The notes beneath the pieces were generated by a model that was not told the origin of the DNA, searched no databases, and saw only the letters and a program-made list of their open reading frames with translations. Positions 22,796-36,399 of a stretch of 64,000 nucleotides of DNA are shown piece after piece. Both the position numbers and the translations under genes were made by a program. Numbering within the stretch: position 1 is the first letter of the stretch; every line of letters begins with the position of its first letter. The stretch is from Brachycybe producta (Eukaryota > Arthropoda > Diplopoda > Playtdesmida > Andrognathidae), in the NCBI GenBank assembly GCA_036925085.1, contig JAUPFP010000014.1:3661501-3725500 (forward strand), written 5' to 3'.

Positions 22796-23113
22796 TTAAA
22801 GTGGCTTTATAGATATGCATTTTGCTTTTTTTTTCTCCTTACGGCGCCACTGCAGTCCCTAATGCTATGCTCCATAGGTGTTTTTCTGTAAAATGTGGAC
22901 GCGAAAACGTCAAGCGAATGTTTTTAAAAAAAAAACATTATGAAAAAATTCAAATTGTTTTCAAAGATTATGTTAGAAGTTTTTTTAATGGCAATATCTT
23001 AAAAAATAAACATTTTATAGTTCAGTTTGAAAATGACCTGTTTTTTTATTGGAAAATAATTTATTGGCATTTCATGAAAAACTATTTTCGCTTTTTTTCA
23101 CCTTTCAACTTAA
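22796..23113. mobile_element. Partial copy of the GGTGGCTTTATAGATAT element
   Basis: TTAAAGTGGCTTTATAGATA at the left, then GGCGCCACTGCAG, GCTCCATAGG and AACGTCAAGCGAATG, matching the 51477-52008 element. Its right part is not clear, and another palindrome follows. Confidence 0.5.
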
Positions 23114-23519
23114 ATATATGCTGATCGAGTGATAGAATGACAAAAAATTGGTAAGTGTGGTTCTATTTTTAAGAAGTATTTCAAAATTGCGAATTTCTGA
23201 CTCTTAAAAAAATTCCATTGAGTACGTCCTCATAAGAAAAAAAAATCATCCATTAAAATGTTCAGTAAAATACCTAATAAATAATTTTAAAAAACCAGAA
23301 AAAAAATCAGCACGTGCGCCAATGTGGTTTAATTGTGGTTTTTTAAAATTATTTTTAGGTATTTTTATGAGCATTTTTTAATAGATGTTTTTTTACTTAC
23401 GAGCGCGTACTCAATGGAGTTTAACATAAGAGTTAGAAATTCGCGATTTTGAAATACTTCTTAAAAATAGAACTGCACTTACCAATTTTTTGTCATAATA
23501 TCACTCGATCAGCATGTAT
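23114..23519. mobile_element. 406-bp palindrome flanked by TTAA
   Basis: Arms of over 100 bp: left TGCTGATCGAGTGATAGAAT, right inverted ATATCACTCGATCAGCA. TTAA abuts both ends (23110-23113 and 23520-23523), the piggyBac-type target duplication. No ORF. Confidence 0.75.
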
Positions 23520-24594
23520 TTAAGGTGTACATTGCACTTTGAACCATCAAAATTGGACAACTTTAAATTCTTCTCTTTTCATTCTTTTCAATTCTTCTTT
23601 TTAGTTTCTTCTCTAATCTCGGATCTATGGGCTCAATAGAAAAAACGATGCTAGCGCGCTTTGCGGAGATTTTTCAAAGTAATTTTGCGATGTATAGCCT
23701 CTTAAGGATGATGTCATTTTTGAATCTTTGTCTCTTAAAAAGTTAATTTTGAAAGATATTACATGGAAGCAACTCAGTTACTCTTCCAGTTTCGAACAGA
23801 CTTTCAATTTCTCTTAGTGTTCATCTTTCTGAAGAAAAAAACGCAGAATAATGAGAAAATTCTAAATTCAACTGTTCATATCTAAACATCTTCAGATGAA
23901 TTCAGGTTGTATTTTTAGTGGTTCTTTATGAAGTTCGTTTTTAGTAGTCACCTCAGGTCAAAACCCACATGATTTTCGCTTCTTATTATTATGCTAAGCA
24001 TGAAGCTCTGCTTCGTCTTCTTTTCTTAGCAGAAGTTCTTCAGAGATATCCGAATAGAAGAGCTAAAAATAGGGGGATTTTAGTTTTCCGATGGCAATTG
24101 ATTATTTTTTTTTAGATTCCGACCTTGTTTTAGGGTTTTTTCCTTCTTCAGGCCATTGTTGTTGTTGACAGAATGGTCCTTTTTCCAACCAAAAAAATAA
24201 CAGAAATGCCAAGTGCCAGTTCTCTTTAATGATTTCAACAGATGTGTCCACAAAACACAAACTCGACACTCGAATTGCACTTTCTAAAGGATCCTTTTGT
24301 GAGGATAGTCTAAGAGACGATTTCACACTCCGTCTCTTTCTTTGTTTAAAAATCCCTCAAACTCACATTATTCTGTCTTTCAGATACAAAATCAAAGGGA
24401 AAAAACTTGTGTTTTAGAAACTAGAAGAGTAGCTCAATCACTTTAAATGGTATTTTAATGTTGATTATCTTTCAAAATAAACTTTTTATACCGAAAAACT
24501 ACGAAAAATTATGAAACCAAATGTTACTTAAAATAACAATGTTGAGAGGATTATTTGGGAATCAAAACCATTTCAACTGAGAAATATTTTTCAG

Positions 24595-24895
24595 AATAAT
24601 AAGACCTGCAGGACCAAACCTTGAACTGTTAATGACGTAGAAGACCTGAGCTCAAATTACAGAACCGTATCATGACCTACAAGACATGATCTTGATCTAC
24701 AGGACCTGAACACGATTCAGAGGACTTGACCACAACTTGCAGAACTTAACCATGACCTGACCTTCCTAGCCTGACCACAAGTGGCATGACCTAACTATGA
24801 TCTTCAAGACCTACAGGACCAGACCATGACTTGCAGGACCTGATGATGATCTACAGGATCTTACTGTCACCTCAGTGGAGGACTTGAGGACCTAA
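24595..24895. repeat. Degenerate minisatellite of GACCTACAGGACC-type words
   Basis: About a dozen imperfect units of 24-28 bp with the core (GA)CCT(A/G)CAGGACCTGACCATGA. It stands out from the AT-rich surroundings by composition and strand asymmetry. No ORF. Confidence 0.65.
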
Positions 24896-25529
24896 ACATT
24901 CTAATATTTAGTAGATAAGATGACAGAATTCTTTCCGAAACTGTTCGTTAGAACTTGCATTCTATGACACTGTAACATTTTACTAGCTGTAAATGGATGA
25001 TTGAATAAATAATCTTCCAGTGTCTTATTGTGTTTAGAATGTGCCTGCCCTCTTTTATTATTTAATTTCTTTCTGGAAGCTGAGCACGTCTTTTTTTTTT
25101 TTTTTTGGTTCGTTCTGTTTCTTTTCCAATTTATTTCCAGAAGAAGAAGAAGAAGGGAAACAACTAACTGTCTCATTAGTCAGACATTTGTCGACTGAAT
25201 CCAATAGAATTTTCATCATTGGCTCTTTTCTCTTTTTAGCTTTTGAGTAATTACATCCAAATTTTCTGTCTTTTTTATTTATCTTAATTTGAGAAATGTC
25301 TGCCATTAGTTTTTCTTATTCTTATTCTTCTGTCTTCTGTAATTGCTTTTTTTTCTTCTTCTAAGTTTTCTTGTTTTTCTTCGCAGTTATTAGGTTTCAA
25401 TTGGTTCTACTTTAAGTTTTTCTCAAACATCGGAAAAAAGAACTTCAAACAAACAGCTTCAGATCCTGCATGTTTTAAATATTCATCCTCTTTTGATTAT
25501 CTTTTTTTTTTCATTCATCTTTGACATTA

Positions 25530-26180
25530 AGGCTAAGATCACACATGCAGAAAAAAACAAACAAGAAAATAGAAATCAAAATGAAAATAAAATTTCAAGC
25601 ACTTTTATTAGTTTTTAGTTTAATTTGTGTTCAAAGGGTTCATGCACATTACAACAGAAAACATTTAAAAGGAGATTTTTTTCAGTTTTATAGTAGAGAG
25701 TAGAAAGAATAGAAGGATTAGACATAATAAAAGGGCCGGTTGCATAGGCTTAAATATGGGATTGAAAAGTGGGATATGGCAAAGGTTGGGGGTGGGGGCC
25801 AAGAACAAAAAATACCTAGTATTTCATTGCATTTTTGGAAGCATAAACAGAAACAGATTATTGCAAAATTTGCAAGTTAAACTTCTAAAAAAAAATTAGA
25901 AATAATGTTAAAAAAGAGAATTATTTTAATTTTTTTGGTGTAGTGACCGCCACCCTAATTTACGCCTATGGCCAATGGCTCAGTGTAGCTCAGTAAAGCT
26001 GGTGATCCCTGGTTTTGAATCCTGGTAAGGGATGCAATAAAGCCATGATAAGGCTGATCAAATGTAATTCTGCATGGCAAAACCGAAAAAAAATCACCTT
26101 TCTGTCAGGATAAATAGAATGATTAGAATTCGGTTAAAATTTCTTTTTGAGTCTTATTTTTTTTCAGCGTGTGTGATCCA
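25530..26180. mobile_element. Possible terminal-inverted-repeat element containing a SINE-like segment
   Basis: Left GGCTAAGATCACACATGCAG and right TTCAGCGTGTGTGATCCAG are inverted relatives. Similar GGCTAAGAACACACA ends occur at 53500-53535. The interior holds a tRNA-like stretch at 25970-26040. Confidence 0.35.
25970..26040 (+). repeat. tRNA-derived SINE-like segment
   Basis: TGGCTCAGTGTAGCTCAGTA resembles an A box region and GGTTTTGAATCC resembles a B box about 35 bases on. The remaining arms do not form a complete tRNA. Confidence 0.35.
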
Positions 26181-27599
26181 GTTTTTAATCTTCTTTATTC
26201 ATTTTTTTGTTGTTTTCTCTCTGGTGACATTTTCATAGCTTAAGGTTATTATGAGTACGGTTTTCTGCAAACAAATTTCAAAAGAGATGCAAAGTATTTA
26301 TTAGTCACGAGAACTATTTTTTAATATAAAATTTGTTCCAAGATTGACTTCAATTCATTTTTTCGGTCGATGAATTGGTCCACATTTACTGTTGTAATTT
26401 TTTGTTAAAAAAAATTCGATGCACTTTAATAATCGATTTTGATATCATTTCTCTAAACAAATGGTATCTTCTCTATTTGATTATGAAATTCGTTTTTGAT
26501 TTCTTAATTAAATCTTGGATTCGTCGTTTTTTTTTTAATACATTTTTGAACAAGTTCTTTTGGTAAACATTTAGAATTTGAATTTTTCTTTAATTTTAGA
26601 CATTTTTTCTAATTGTCTTTTCTTCTTTCTTTAAAAAAAACGGTTTTCTTCTTACTTAATGAGTAGATTTGAGGTTTTGATTAAATTTACTCATATATTT
26701 AACTGACTAATGAATGATTTATAAGTGAAACTTAAGTTATTTCCGCAAATGTCACAAGTTCACTTTACAAATTCCCTAATGAATCTGCGAATTGATATCA
26801 GGAATTTTAGAAAATGTGCAAAGTGATATTTTACAAAATGTCGTTGAGCCGGTTGAGGCATCTTCTAGATTGGCAGATAGTCATTTTAGCAATTGCCTAA
26901 AACATTAGCCAATTTGTGGTTTTGCATTCTGACTAACGCTTTTTTTTATTTAAAGACATTCCTCTAAGAATTCGTAGTTTTGCAAATTGACGAGTAAATC
27001 TCCGTAATGTCTTATTTACTACTTTGACAGGATTTCAGTAGGATTTCAATTGCGCTTATATAAAAATAAACTTGGACACAAAATACATACCAAATCAAAG
27101 ATTTCCAACTGATCTACCAGTGTAACCCTACCAGTACCTGTCAGTTACCTGTTGGGATGTTGTCCTAAGCCAACTGCGAGCACATTGTGCAGGTTTTTAT
27201 GTATTGGTAGGAGTGAGCACTCTAAGAAGCTTAAGAGGGATTTTTGCACGAACAGACTCGGTATTATTGGTCATTTGTTCATAGGGTTGTTCGACAATGG
27301 AATTTCCTTTGAGATGATTTTGTGCATGGGAAAAATTACATCTTGTGGAATCATTAGAGTGGATTTCAAACAAGGCTTATCCTTACAGCATTTCAATTGG
27401 GTTGTATGTAAGCATGGGGAAATGGGTATTCCATGGTTTACTTGGTTTCTATGACATTGCATTGATTATGTTGCTTTTGGACAGCATTGTAACTCTGCCA
27501 TAGGCTTGTTGGGCTGCTTGCAGAGTAATTATTCAAATTAAAATACCTGAAAACACTAGAGGAGGAAAACCCTGCCTCCATACGTTTTCATTAGTTTTT

Positions 27600-27958
27600 T
27601 TTTTGTGAATTATATAGGTGAACCATTATAGCGTTTAAACACTATTCATGTCGCAGTGTTAGGCACCATATACATTATGTACATTTAATTGCTTCATATT
27701 CTTGATAGTAGTTCATGAATGTGGATCAGTGTAAGAGTTAGTCTCTTTCCTTTCGTGCAATATGCACGACGGGTTTACTAATTATATAGGGGAACCAGTA
27801 TGGCGTCGAACCACTGTTTTTATTATAGTGTTAGGCGCCATATATGTTGATTTAATGGCTTCATATTCTTGCTAGTAGTTCTTGAATATAGGACCAGTAT
27901 AAGAGTTAATCTCTTTCCTTTCGTGCAATGTGCACGACGGATTTATTATGGTTCCATA
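27600..27958. repeat. Two tandem ~180-bp units each ending in a CGTGCA-TGCACG hairpin
   Basis: Both units begin near AATTATATAGG(T/G)GAACCA, share AGTGTTAGGC(A/G)CCATATA, CTTCATATTCTTG and AGAGTTA, and close with TTTCCTTTCGTGCAAT(A/G)TGCACGACGG. Diverged tandem duplication. Confidence 0.7.
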
Positions 27959-29606
27959 TAATTAGAAAAACTTGGAATTTTCTGCGGTTTTTTTTTCTCT
28001 TAAAAATAAAGACTCAAGAGTGACTTTTGAGATAGTTTTCAATGTGAATCTACATTAAGGCGAGAGATCATTTCATATACAAGCAAGCACGCGATGGATC
28101 TCTAAAAATTGTATTGTCTTCTCGACTAATTTGCATATTCAACTGTGATGATCAGTTTTGTTTCATTGTTATGCCTAAGTACCACTTGAATTGCTTTCAC
28201 ATAACCTCCTCCTCTTGTTTTTCTTCTTTTTTCTACGGAGCTCAGCCAAGATTATAAAGAAGGCACGATATATAGAACCATATAACTCGTTATTTACGCG
28301 TTATTTGCAAAATGCAAACTTAGAAGAAGCAAATTTCTACTTGTGGAAATTTGTAGCTGAAACGATGAAAATGTGTAGAATAGACTCTCGAAGGATTTTC
28401 CTGTTTGCATCCAAATTAGCACAAAAGGCTGATAGGGAGGTAGGGGGGGGGGGTGAAGTCAATGGGAGTAGTAGGAGGAGGAGGAGGCACTTGCATATGA
28501 ATTACACTAATTGATGTACAGGCAGCAATTAGAGCGAATTAATTTTCAGTCCTTGGGAAAATAGGAGTTCGGTCACTGGGGAAGACATTTGAGAGAAAAA
28601 TAGACGAAGTCATTTTCCTGCAGATTATATTAGGCTGTAGAGGGGGATTTTTGTTATTCACTCTTGTCATTCTGGTTATTTGAATTTCACCTCTAAGGTG
28701 GGTTCAATAAAATAATATGAACAGAAATATATTTTTTTAGAAACAACTTCAAATTGGTTTTAAAATGTAAACGATCCTTTAAATTCTAGTTATTTTCTCA
28801 TTTAGGAACAGAATTTCAAAATATTACAGGTATTTTTCATGTTATCTTTCAAAATAAGCTTTTTATGTGAGTTTTGTCTATAAAAAAAAGCTTATTTTGG
28901 AGTTACTCTTCTAGTTTCTTAACTCTTCTTGAAAATGAGCTGTTGATAAACCATCTTAAGCTGGTTTTAAAGTGTTTAAAGAACTCTTTATTTTGTCATT
29001 TAGGTGTTGAATTAAGAGAAACTTGAAAATGTTTTTAGAAACTGGAAGAGCAATTCAAGTCAAAAGCTGATATATATTTTAAAATAAGCTTTTTCTAATG
29101 TCAGGTTTCAACATTTCCAAATGTTAAGCAATCGATATTTTCATCAGAAACATACAAAATCTGATCATACTGTTTAAATATATGTTTGATGGCCTTTTTT
29201 TGGTGTAGGTTAGTTTTATATTTGGTTGGACACTCCCTTTTTTTCTAGTCGTAACCCTTTTTTTAACCCTTCTCGACAACCAAATTCGCTCAATATGTTT
29301 TTTTTTTCCATATTGATCGTCAGTTAAACTTTAAAAGCTTTTTTTTTCTCTCTCTCTTTTCTCCTTTAACTTGTTTTTAGCATCTGCTACCGGACATTCA
29401 AAGCAATTTTATTCGCTCGGTTGGTCATTGAAAAGTTTTCAGCCTTAAACATGTGTTACCGTCAAAGTGAACAGTTAAGACATTTTGAAAATTTACTAGC
29501 CGATTTGCAAAATGACTAATTTGGTAGTAAGACTTATCTTGCAAATAGACAATAGTTTTGAAGAGAATTGTTGCTAAATGCCTAAAATAAAAAGCTAATC
29601 TTCATT

Positions 29607-30090
29607 TAGAGGTGGCGACGGGTAGAACCGAACCGTTTTTACTCGGTTCGGAACTGGTTTAATTAGTTTGTGATTTTTTTTTTGGAAACCGGTTCCCAAT
29701 ATGCATTAGCAGATAATTATGCGCAATATTGCACAGATTTGTGTAGCACATTAGTCTAATGTGCTGCACAGATGTGCTAATGCGTTTGAACCGGTTCGTC
29801 AAGATCGGCCTACTGATCAGAATCGGTTCGAATCGATCCTCAATGTGCATTAGCAGATTTGCGCTGAAAATTAGTCTAATGTGCTACACAAATCTGCTAA
29901 TGCGTTTGAAACCGTTTCGTCAAGGTCCACGAAATAATCAGAACCGGTTCCCAATATGCATTAGCAGATTTGCACAGCACATTAGTTAGAGGTGAGCGAA
30001 AGGGTAGAACCGAACCGATTCTACTCCGTTCTGAACCAGTTTTTATCAGTTCGACCTATACTGGCGTACCGGTTCTACCGGTTCCCAACC
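29607..30090. mobile_element. Two direct hAT-like starts with GGTAGAACCGAACCG and nested palindromes
   Basis: TAGAGGTGGCGACGGGTAGA at 29607 and TAGAGGTGAGCGAAAGGGTAGA at 29987 are related hAT-type ends in the same orientation. Between them GAACCGGTTC words and a GCACATTAGTCTAATGTGC palindrome recur. Confidence 0.5.
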
Positions 30091-30948
30091 GTTGACATTT
30101 TTAAATTCTTCATAATGTTAAGGCATTTATCTAGATTGGCTTATTGATAGATTATAGGTATTCTGCAAACTGCCTAAGATGCTAGTCAATGTCACAATGT
30201 GTGTAATTACGATCGAATTGGTGCTAAGAGCAAAACTCAAAATTGGGAGTCTCCTCAATTTGATAAATTTCATAATTTCAAAATTTCACAAATTTCATAA
30301 ATAAACTAGTGAATTTACAGAATGACGGATTTTTCATTGTGACGGTGTATTATGTAAGATTTAACTCAGGTTTAAATCCATCAGCTCTTTGAGAAAAATA
30401 GAGAAAAGAAGGAGAAGAAGAAAAAAACCTCCTAAAAATCCATTTTTTTTGTTGAAGAGATTTCAGGATTTTATTGGTAAATGGGCAAAAATGGTTGTTT
30501 CATATCGTTAGATTATTTTCTTTTTCGTGTTTCAAGTTTCTTTAATAACTGAAAAAGCTATAAATGTTTATTTTTATATATTTTTTTCCCTTTCTCGGGG
30601 TGTTTTCTTTATTTCTTATATTTCACTGACAATAAGAAAAAAATTTCACCCCAAAAGTCTCTCTTCCAAGTTAGTTGAGCATAAATTTTTATAGTTTCTC
30701 TTACAAAATCGTCTTTCTATGTAAATACTTTGTGTTTTCTTTTATGTTTTTTTATAATATATATATCTATCTATGAGTTTTATTTTCTTCTAATAATAAA
30801 TCTGGATACAATTTCAAAAGTAAAAACAATACGAAAAATAAATGTAGTCGAGAAAATAATCGTAAAAAATACAAGTGTGCAAACAGTGTCTTTCAGATTG
30901 TTGTTACAACTTGAAAAGATACATTTCTATTAGGCCCTATGTTAATTT

Positions 30949-31276
30949 AAGAGGCTCCACAGAAAAAATACTTGTGTAAATGCAAGGTAGATGGCGCTTG
31001 CAACCCCTCTATAGGTGGCAAATTTTACACTCGTCGCCAATTAGGTTGAAATCGAATGCACCCTTTTAGCTCTAAAAGCGTTCAAAACAACCTTAATTAT
31101 CAGAGCACGTGGACAAACTTATACCCAGAACATAATATAAGTGAAGAGAGAGAGCACGTGTAGAGAAATAACGATGACGCAAATTAAAAGTTTGCCACGT
31201 GCAAAAAAAAAGGAAGGTGATGAGTGTCAGCAGTACATTTCTATGGGAGGAGGGCTAAATCTACTTGCATTTATTA
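30949..31276 (+). mobile_element. TTAA-flanked E-box element, copy 1
   Basis: About 330 bp. Contains AGGTAGATGGCGC, AATCGAATGCACCCTTTTAG, AGAGCACGTGGACAAACTTA, GCACGTGTAGAG and GCCACGTGC. TTAA lies at both ends (ATTTAAGAGG and CATTTATTAAA). Confidence 0.8.
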
Positions 31277-31299
31277 AATTCCGTTTAATTAAGACCTAA

Positions 31300-31470
31300 A
31301 CGGGATTATTATTTCACAATTGGCTCTTGGGCCACAGATTGAGAAATATTCGCTTGGTATTTTGCATAAAAATCCGAGCCCTAGATAGGCTAGATATATC
31401 ATCATGAAAATACTATTAAGTTATTCAGAGCTTACTCTTTCTAGTTTCTAATACATTTTCACTTCTGGAA
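31300..31470. mobile_element. MITE fragments: TAGGGCTCGGATTTTTATGC end and TTAGAAACTAG right arm
   Basis: GCATAAAAATCCGAGCCCTA near 31364-31384 is the right end of the family seen complete at 37523-37819. CTAGTTTCTAATACATTTTC follows near 31440. Confidence 0.5.
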
Positions 31471-32776
31471 ACGCACAGATGACCAGAGTTCGAAAAAAAT
31501 CAGCTTTTTACAAAATATCACGTCCAACAAAAATCCAAAATGTGTCTCAAGAAACAACTAAATTACGGAAGTTTTTCGGCATCGTGTACAACTTCATGTA
31601 ACATTTAGGCCTTTGGCACACGGATCACTTTTTTTTACCGTCAAAACCAACCATTTCGGCCTTTTGCCTTGTGGACCACATTTAAACCACATTTCAACCA
31701 CCGCTGTGAACTGGAAGTGGTCGGATTTTTTTGGCGACAAAAAGTGTTCAGTACATGTATAATATAGTCGTGTACTTCCTGATCTTGTTGCATCTGAATG
31801 CAATTCGGATAAAACGATTGGCGTAAAATAGCCGACTATAAACGCAGCATGAGTATTTGACAGAAGATGATACCAAATCGAGGTTTTCCTCCCATTTATT
31901 CTTACTTCTTGTCGTCGCTAAATGATCGATCGACCGGGGCGGGGGGTGTAAATGTTTTAAAGAGATCGAAAACCCCTTTGATAATAAAGAAGAAGAAAAA
32001 AAAAAAAAACCTCCTTGACACTTTCCGAACATTCTTTATTCTGTTTTTTTTTAACATTGTTGTTTGTGGAAATGTGATTCATATCAAACTGTGTTCGAGC
32101 AAAAGTAACAAACACAACTTCTAAAAAATGAATACAATAAGAAAAAAGACGAAAAAAAAAATCATCTATTTCATATTTTGCTTTCATTCTATATATTCAT
32201 AGGTCTCTTTTCTCGGTATGGGGCCCTTTCTTTTTTTTGTCCCATTATTGTCAGTGACATGACGACGTGTTACTTTTGAATTGAACGGAAGTAAACAACA
32301 TTTTTTGAAATATTGTTTTACAGGGTGGCAACTAGAGGTTGAATGGGACTAAATACCTCCATTTTGAGACAGTGAGCCCCAACGACAAGGGCCCATAAAG
32401 CCCATGAGGTTCAAACAAACCCCTTGTTTTTTGAGTTTTTTTTTTTAAAAAAAAGGTTTCCTGACCTATGAAACCATCCTGATTATGAGCTTTTCTGTAG
32501 GTCTATAAATGTGGTCACAATGATTTTGTGACTAGGCTCCGAAAATGACTCCGAATTTTTATTTGTTTTGCTCAAAGAAAAGAAAGGAATTAAGTGAAAA
32601 GAGAGAAATCTCTTCATTTGCATTTTTTTCTCTCTTCTTTTAAATACTAGACTTATAATGAATGTCGTAGTAATTTGCATATCTTTTAAGATATCGACTT
32701 TTCTTTTTATGTTTTTAGTATGAAGACAACTTTTCTACTTAAGTTAAAGGTAGATGTGTTTTTTTTTTCATTCTTC

Positions 32777-32777
<1 letters not shown>

Positions 32778-32812
<35 letters not shown>
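32778..32812. repeat. (GA)n microsatellite
   Basis: Uninterrupted AGAGAG run of about 32 bases. Confidence 0.9.
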
Positions 32813-35429
32813 TTTACTCAGATTATGAGATTTCATTTTAACCTTAGAACAAGTTGGAAAAAAAAACTTTTGAGCAAATTGTCTCAATGTGAAATTAATT
32901 TTTATGGTGAGCTTTTTTTTAGTTATTTAAAAAATGAATCTAAAATATATTAACTTAAATCTGGATTCTTAAGGTACGTTTACACTGAATAGTACAGTGG
33001 TATTATACGGTATAAGGTGGTAACTTATACTTAAGATTTATCATCGAACAACTGTACTAGAATTGGGATAAATTACTTTTAAAAGTACGGAATTACAATT
33101 ACTAATTACATCAGTAAAAATAATTACAATTACGCAATTTTCAAAATGAAATTAATTACAATTACTTATTTTTTCTCTCACAGTAATTTAATTACTTTTT
33201 TCATAATAGATTTTTATCATTTACTGTGCAATGAATTTTTGAAGTTGCATTGTCGTAACGACCCATCGTAGAAAATACGTCAACCATGACCAACTCTCAA
33301 TAGTCTGAATTGGCTTAATCTTCTGAAGTAGACATGAGGTAGACTGTTCCCTAATTTGTTCAATGGGAGGAACGGTCGGAAAAATGGACAAATTTGATTG
33401 CCTGGGGGCTCCGCCCCCCAGGCCCCCTGCACCAAGCTTCATTTTACTAAACGTAACCGATCAGTCTTTCATCAAAATAGCCCCCCACCCAGTATGAGGC
33501 TAAGTGGAGGGGGACTTAAAGGGAGCGCAACTGGACATCATCAATAGCCTGTTTAGGAAGAAGAGCATTCCATTATCGAAAAAAAAAAGACCAATAATTA
33601 ATAAGAGTTAGTCTTGACGAAATTCTCTCTTTGTTCTTATTATATAGAAAATATTTTAGTATTTGAATCTACGAAGAGGAAATATTTCGTAGGTAATATT
33701 TTAAGTTTAAGAAAAAAATGTAGGAATGTTATTATATGTTAAAAGGGTTCACCGTTTTTTTTTTCTTCTTTCTTGCTCGATTGAGTTCTTAAAAGACATT
33801 TTGTACTAAAAGAGAGAGTAATTAATTTGCACAGCAAGAGGTTGACTAATAGTGTCTTAAGTCTAAAATGTTGAGAGCCCAAAAAAAAGGAATGAATATT
33901 GGGTTCTCGTGCTGAACCCGTGTGTAAATGTATGTGTGCATGGATAATTACACTTCTTTTTAGTATAATGAAAGCTGATAGTTTTTTATGGAAGGTTTTT
34001 TTTTGGGGGGATGGGTTGTTCGGAATTACCATTTGTATAAAATGTATTATATAAGAGAGGTGAAATTACACATGGCCACCACCTAATAATGGTGAAACTG
34101 CCTCATTACCCTCCTACTCTCCTTTTTTTTCCTTTAAAAAAAAAGAATCTAATTACTTGTCAGCAAACTGGCAACTTCGCTATTAGTTTTTTTTTTCTGT
34201 ACTTTATTAGAATTCCGCGGAAAGAGACTTCATTAGGATAATTAGGAACGAACCAGCTTTTATAATTTGTTCCCAATCTAAATGAAATTCGTTCTATTAT
34301 TATTTTAATAATAATAATAATTACTTGAAAGGTTTTTTTTCATTTTCGGATGAGAAACAATTGTTTTTGTCTTTTTCTGATTTTAATAACAAAATGAAGG
34401 TACAATTTTATTTTCATTTATTCCAATTTTGGTTTCTTTTTTGTTGTTTCGGTTAGTATTTTAATTTTAGAAATAAAAATTATTATTCTGACTAATGAGA
34501 AGGGATTTCTTGAAGGAAATACGAAGTTTGTTAGAAATTAGAAGAGTAAAAGAATCACGTGAAAGTAACTTCATAATGATATCTTTCAAAATAAACGTTT
34601 TACAAAAAATAAACTTTGTTCATTTACAGATTAACTATTAATTGTTTATTTTGAAAGTTGTTTTGTCACTTAGTTTTACATGTAAATGATTCAATAATCG
34701 TTATTATTAAGTGATTCAGTTACCGTTCTAGTTTCTAACACACTTTCAATTTCTTTTTAATGTTTCTCTTCTGAAACTGTGGAAACATTGATTGAAAGTA
34801 TTTTTTTTAAAAAAACTAGAAGGGTAACTCAGTCACTTAAGAGTATTTTAATGTTGATACTTTTTAATTTTTTAATCTTTTTTTTTTAAATTTATGTTAA
34901 TAAAAAAAGTTTATTTTGAAAGATATCAACATTAAAATATTATGAAGTAATTCAACTACTAGTCTAGTTTTTAACACACTTCCAATTTCTCACTACAGAA
35001 AATATAACCAGAGTTCGTGAAATCAGCTGCTCATAAAACATCTTAAGGAAAACTTGAAAACGTTATTGTAAATACTAGAAGAGTATTTTTGGTTGCTAGA
35101 AACCGAATATGCAAATTTTGTGTTTCTCATGAAATTAATACAAGTGGGTCTTTTGTTTCATCTTTTTATTTGGTGTTTGTTAATGATGACGATGAGGTGG
35201 TGGTGGAGTAGGTGGAGAAGGAGGCGGTCCTTCATTTGTTTTCTTGTACATCTTTTGTTTACATTAAGACACGTGTAATTTTCGATCGAAACCCTCTTCT
35301 TATCTCTCGTGTCTTTCTTTTTGTGTTTTTGCAGAAAGACAAGAAAAAGAAGAAGAAAACACAATATGATGATGATGATAATAAACATGTGTATGTACTG
35401 TATTTTGGTCCAAATTCAAGAGAAAAAAA

Positions 35430-35786
35430 ACTTAAGAATGCAAGTAGCGTAAGATGGCGCCACTAGCCCCTCCTTCCATAGAAATGTACTACTGACACTC
35501 ACCTTCTTCCTTTTTTGTTTCACGTGGCAAACTTTTAATTTGCGTCATCGCTGTTTACCTCACACGTACTCTCTCTCTCTCTTCACTTATATTAGGTTCT
35601 GAGTATAAGTTTGTCCACGTGCTCTGATAATTAAGGTTGTTTTGGAGGCGCTTTTAGAGCTAAAAGGGTGCATTCGATTTCAACCTAATTGGCGACGAGT
35701 GTAGCTGGCCACCTATGGAGGGGTTGCAGGCGCCATCTACCTTGCAATTTATACTTTTAAGTATTTTTCTATGGAGTCCTCTTAAC
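35430..35786 (-). mobile_element. TTAA-flanked E-box element, copy 2
   Basis: Reverse orientation of the copy at 30949. Starts TTAAGAATGCAAGTAGCGTA and ends GGAGTCCTCTTAA. Contains the CACGTGG, CACACGTACTC and CCACGTGCTC sites and a (CT)n in the middle. Confidence 0.85.
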
Positions 35787-36399
35787 ACTTGAACAACACT
35801 TCCATGCAGCCTTTCTCTGAGGCTAAACATGGTTTAACATATTTGTATTGCGATTATTCTGCAGATTCAGAAGAAGAGTAACAACTAACTAATTAGAAAA
35901 ATGTCTTAGAAACTAGAACGTGTAATTGAATCATAGTTATTTTCATGTTGATATTTTTGAAAATATCTAAAAGATATCTTAAAACTAACTATCCGTTTAA
36001 ATTTTACTCATTTTCAAATTCTGACATAAAAAGTTCATTTTAAATGATGTTATACCCTTTCTAGTTTTTAAAAACATTTTCAAGTTTATCTTAATTTTGC
36101 TCTCTTTGAAAGACAGAATAATCAAAAAAAGTTTCACATTTTAAAACTTCTCAAGGACCTAGAGAGTCATTACAGAAAGATAATAAGGCTGTCATATGAC
36201 AGTAATTTGTCATATCTAGCTGATAATTTTGCAAACAAAAGTAATTAACTTACAAAGTAATATTATGAGTGGCATTGAATAAAATTGTCCTAAAATAATG
36301 GCACACAAGTAGTGACATCATATAATGTTATTGTCACAATTTTATGACTTTTTCTCTCCCCCCCCCACCCCAGATTTCTTTTCTTGAATTTTGTCCTTT

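Noticed and set aside
25521-25703. 60-codon ORF with a good signal-peptide-like segment (MKIKFQALLLVFSLICVQ)
   Set aside because: It starts inside the inverted end of a transposon-like element whose ACACATGCAG terminus recurs elsewhere; no splice donor or conserved domain follows.
28191-28514. 107-codon ORF ending in Gly and Arg runs
   Set aside because: Starts in a T-rich tract and ends in G-rich low complexity; no recognisable domain or gene context.
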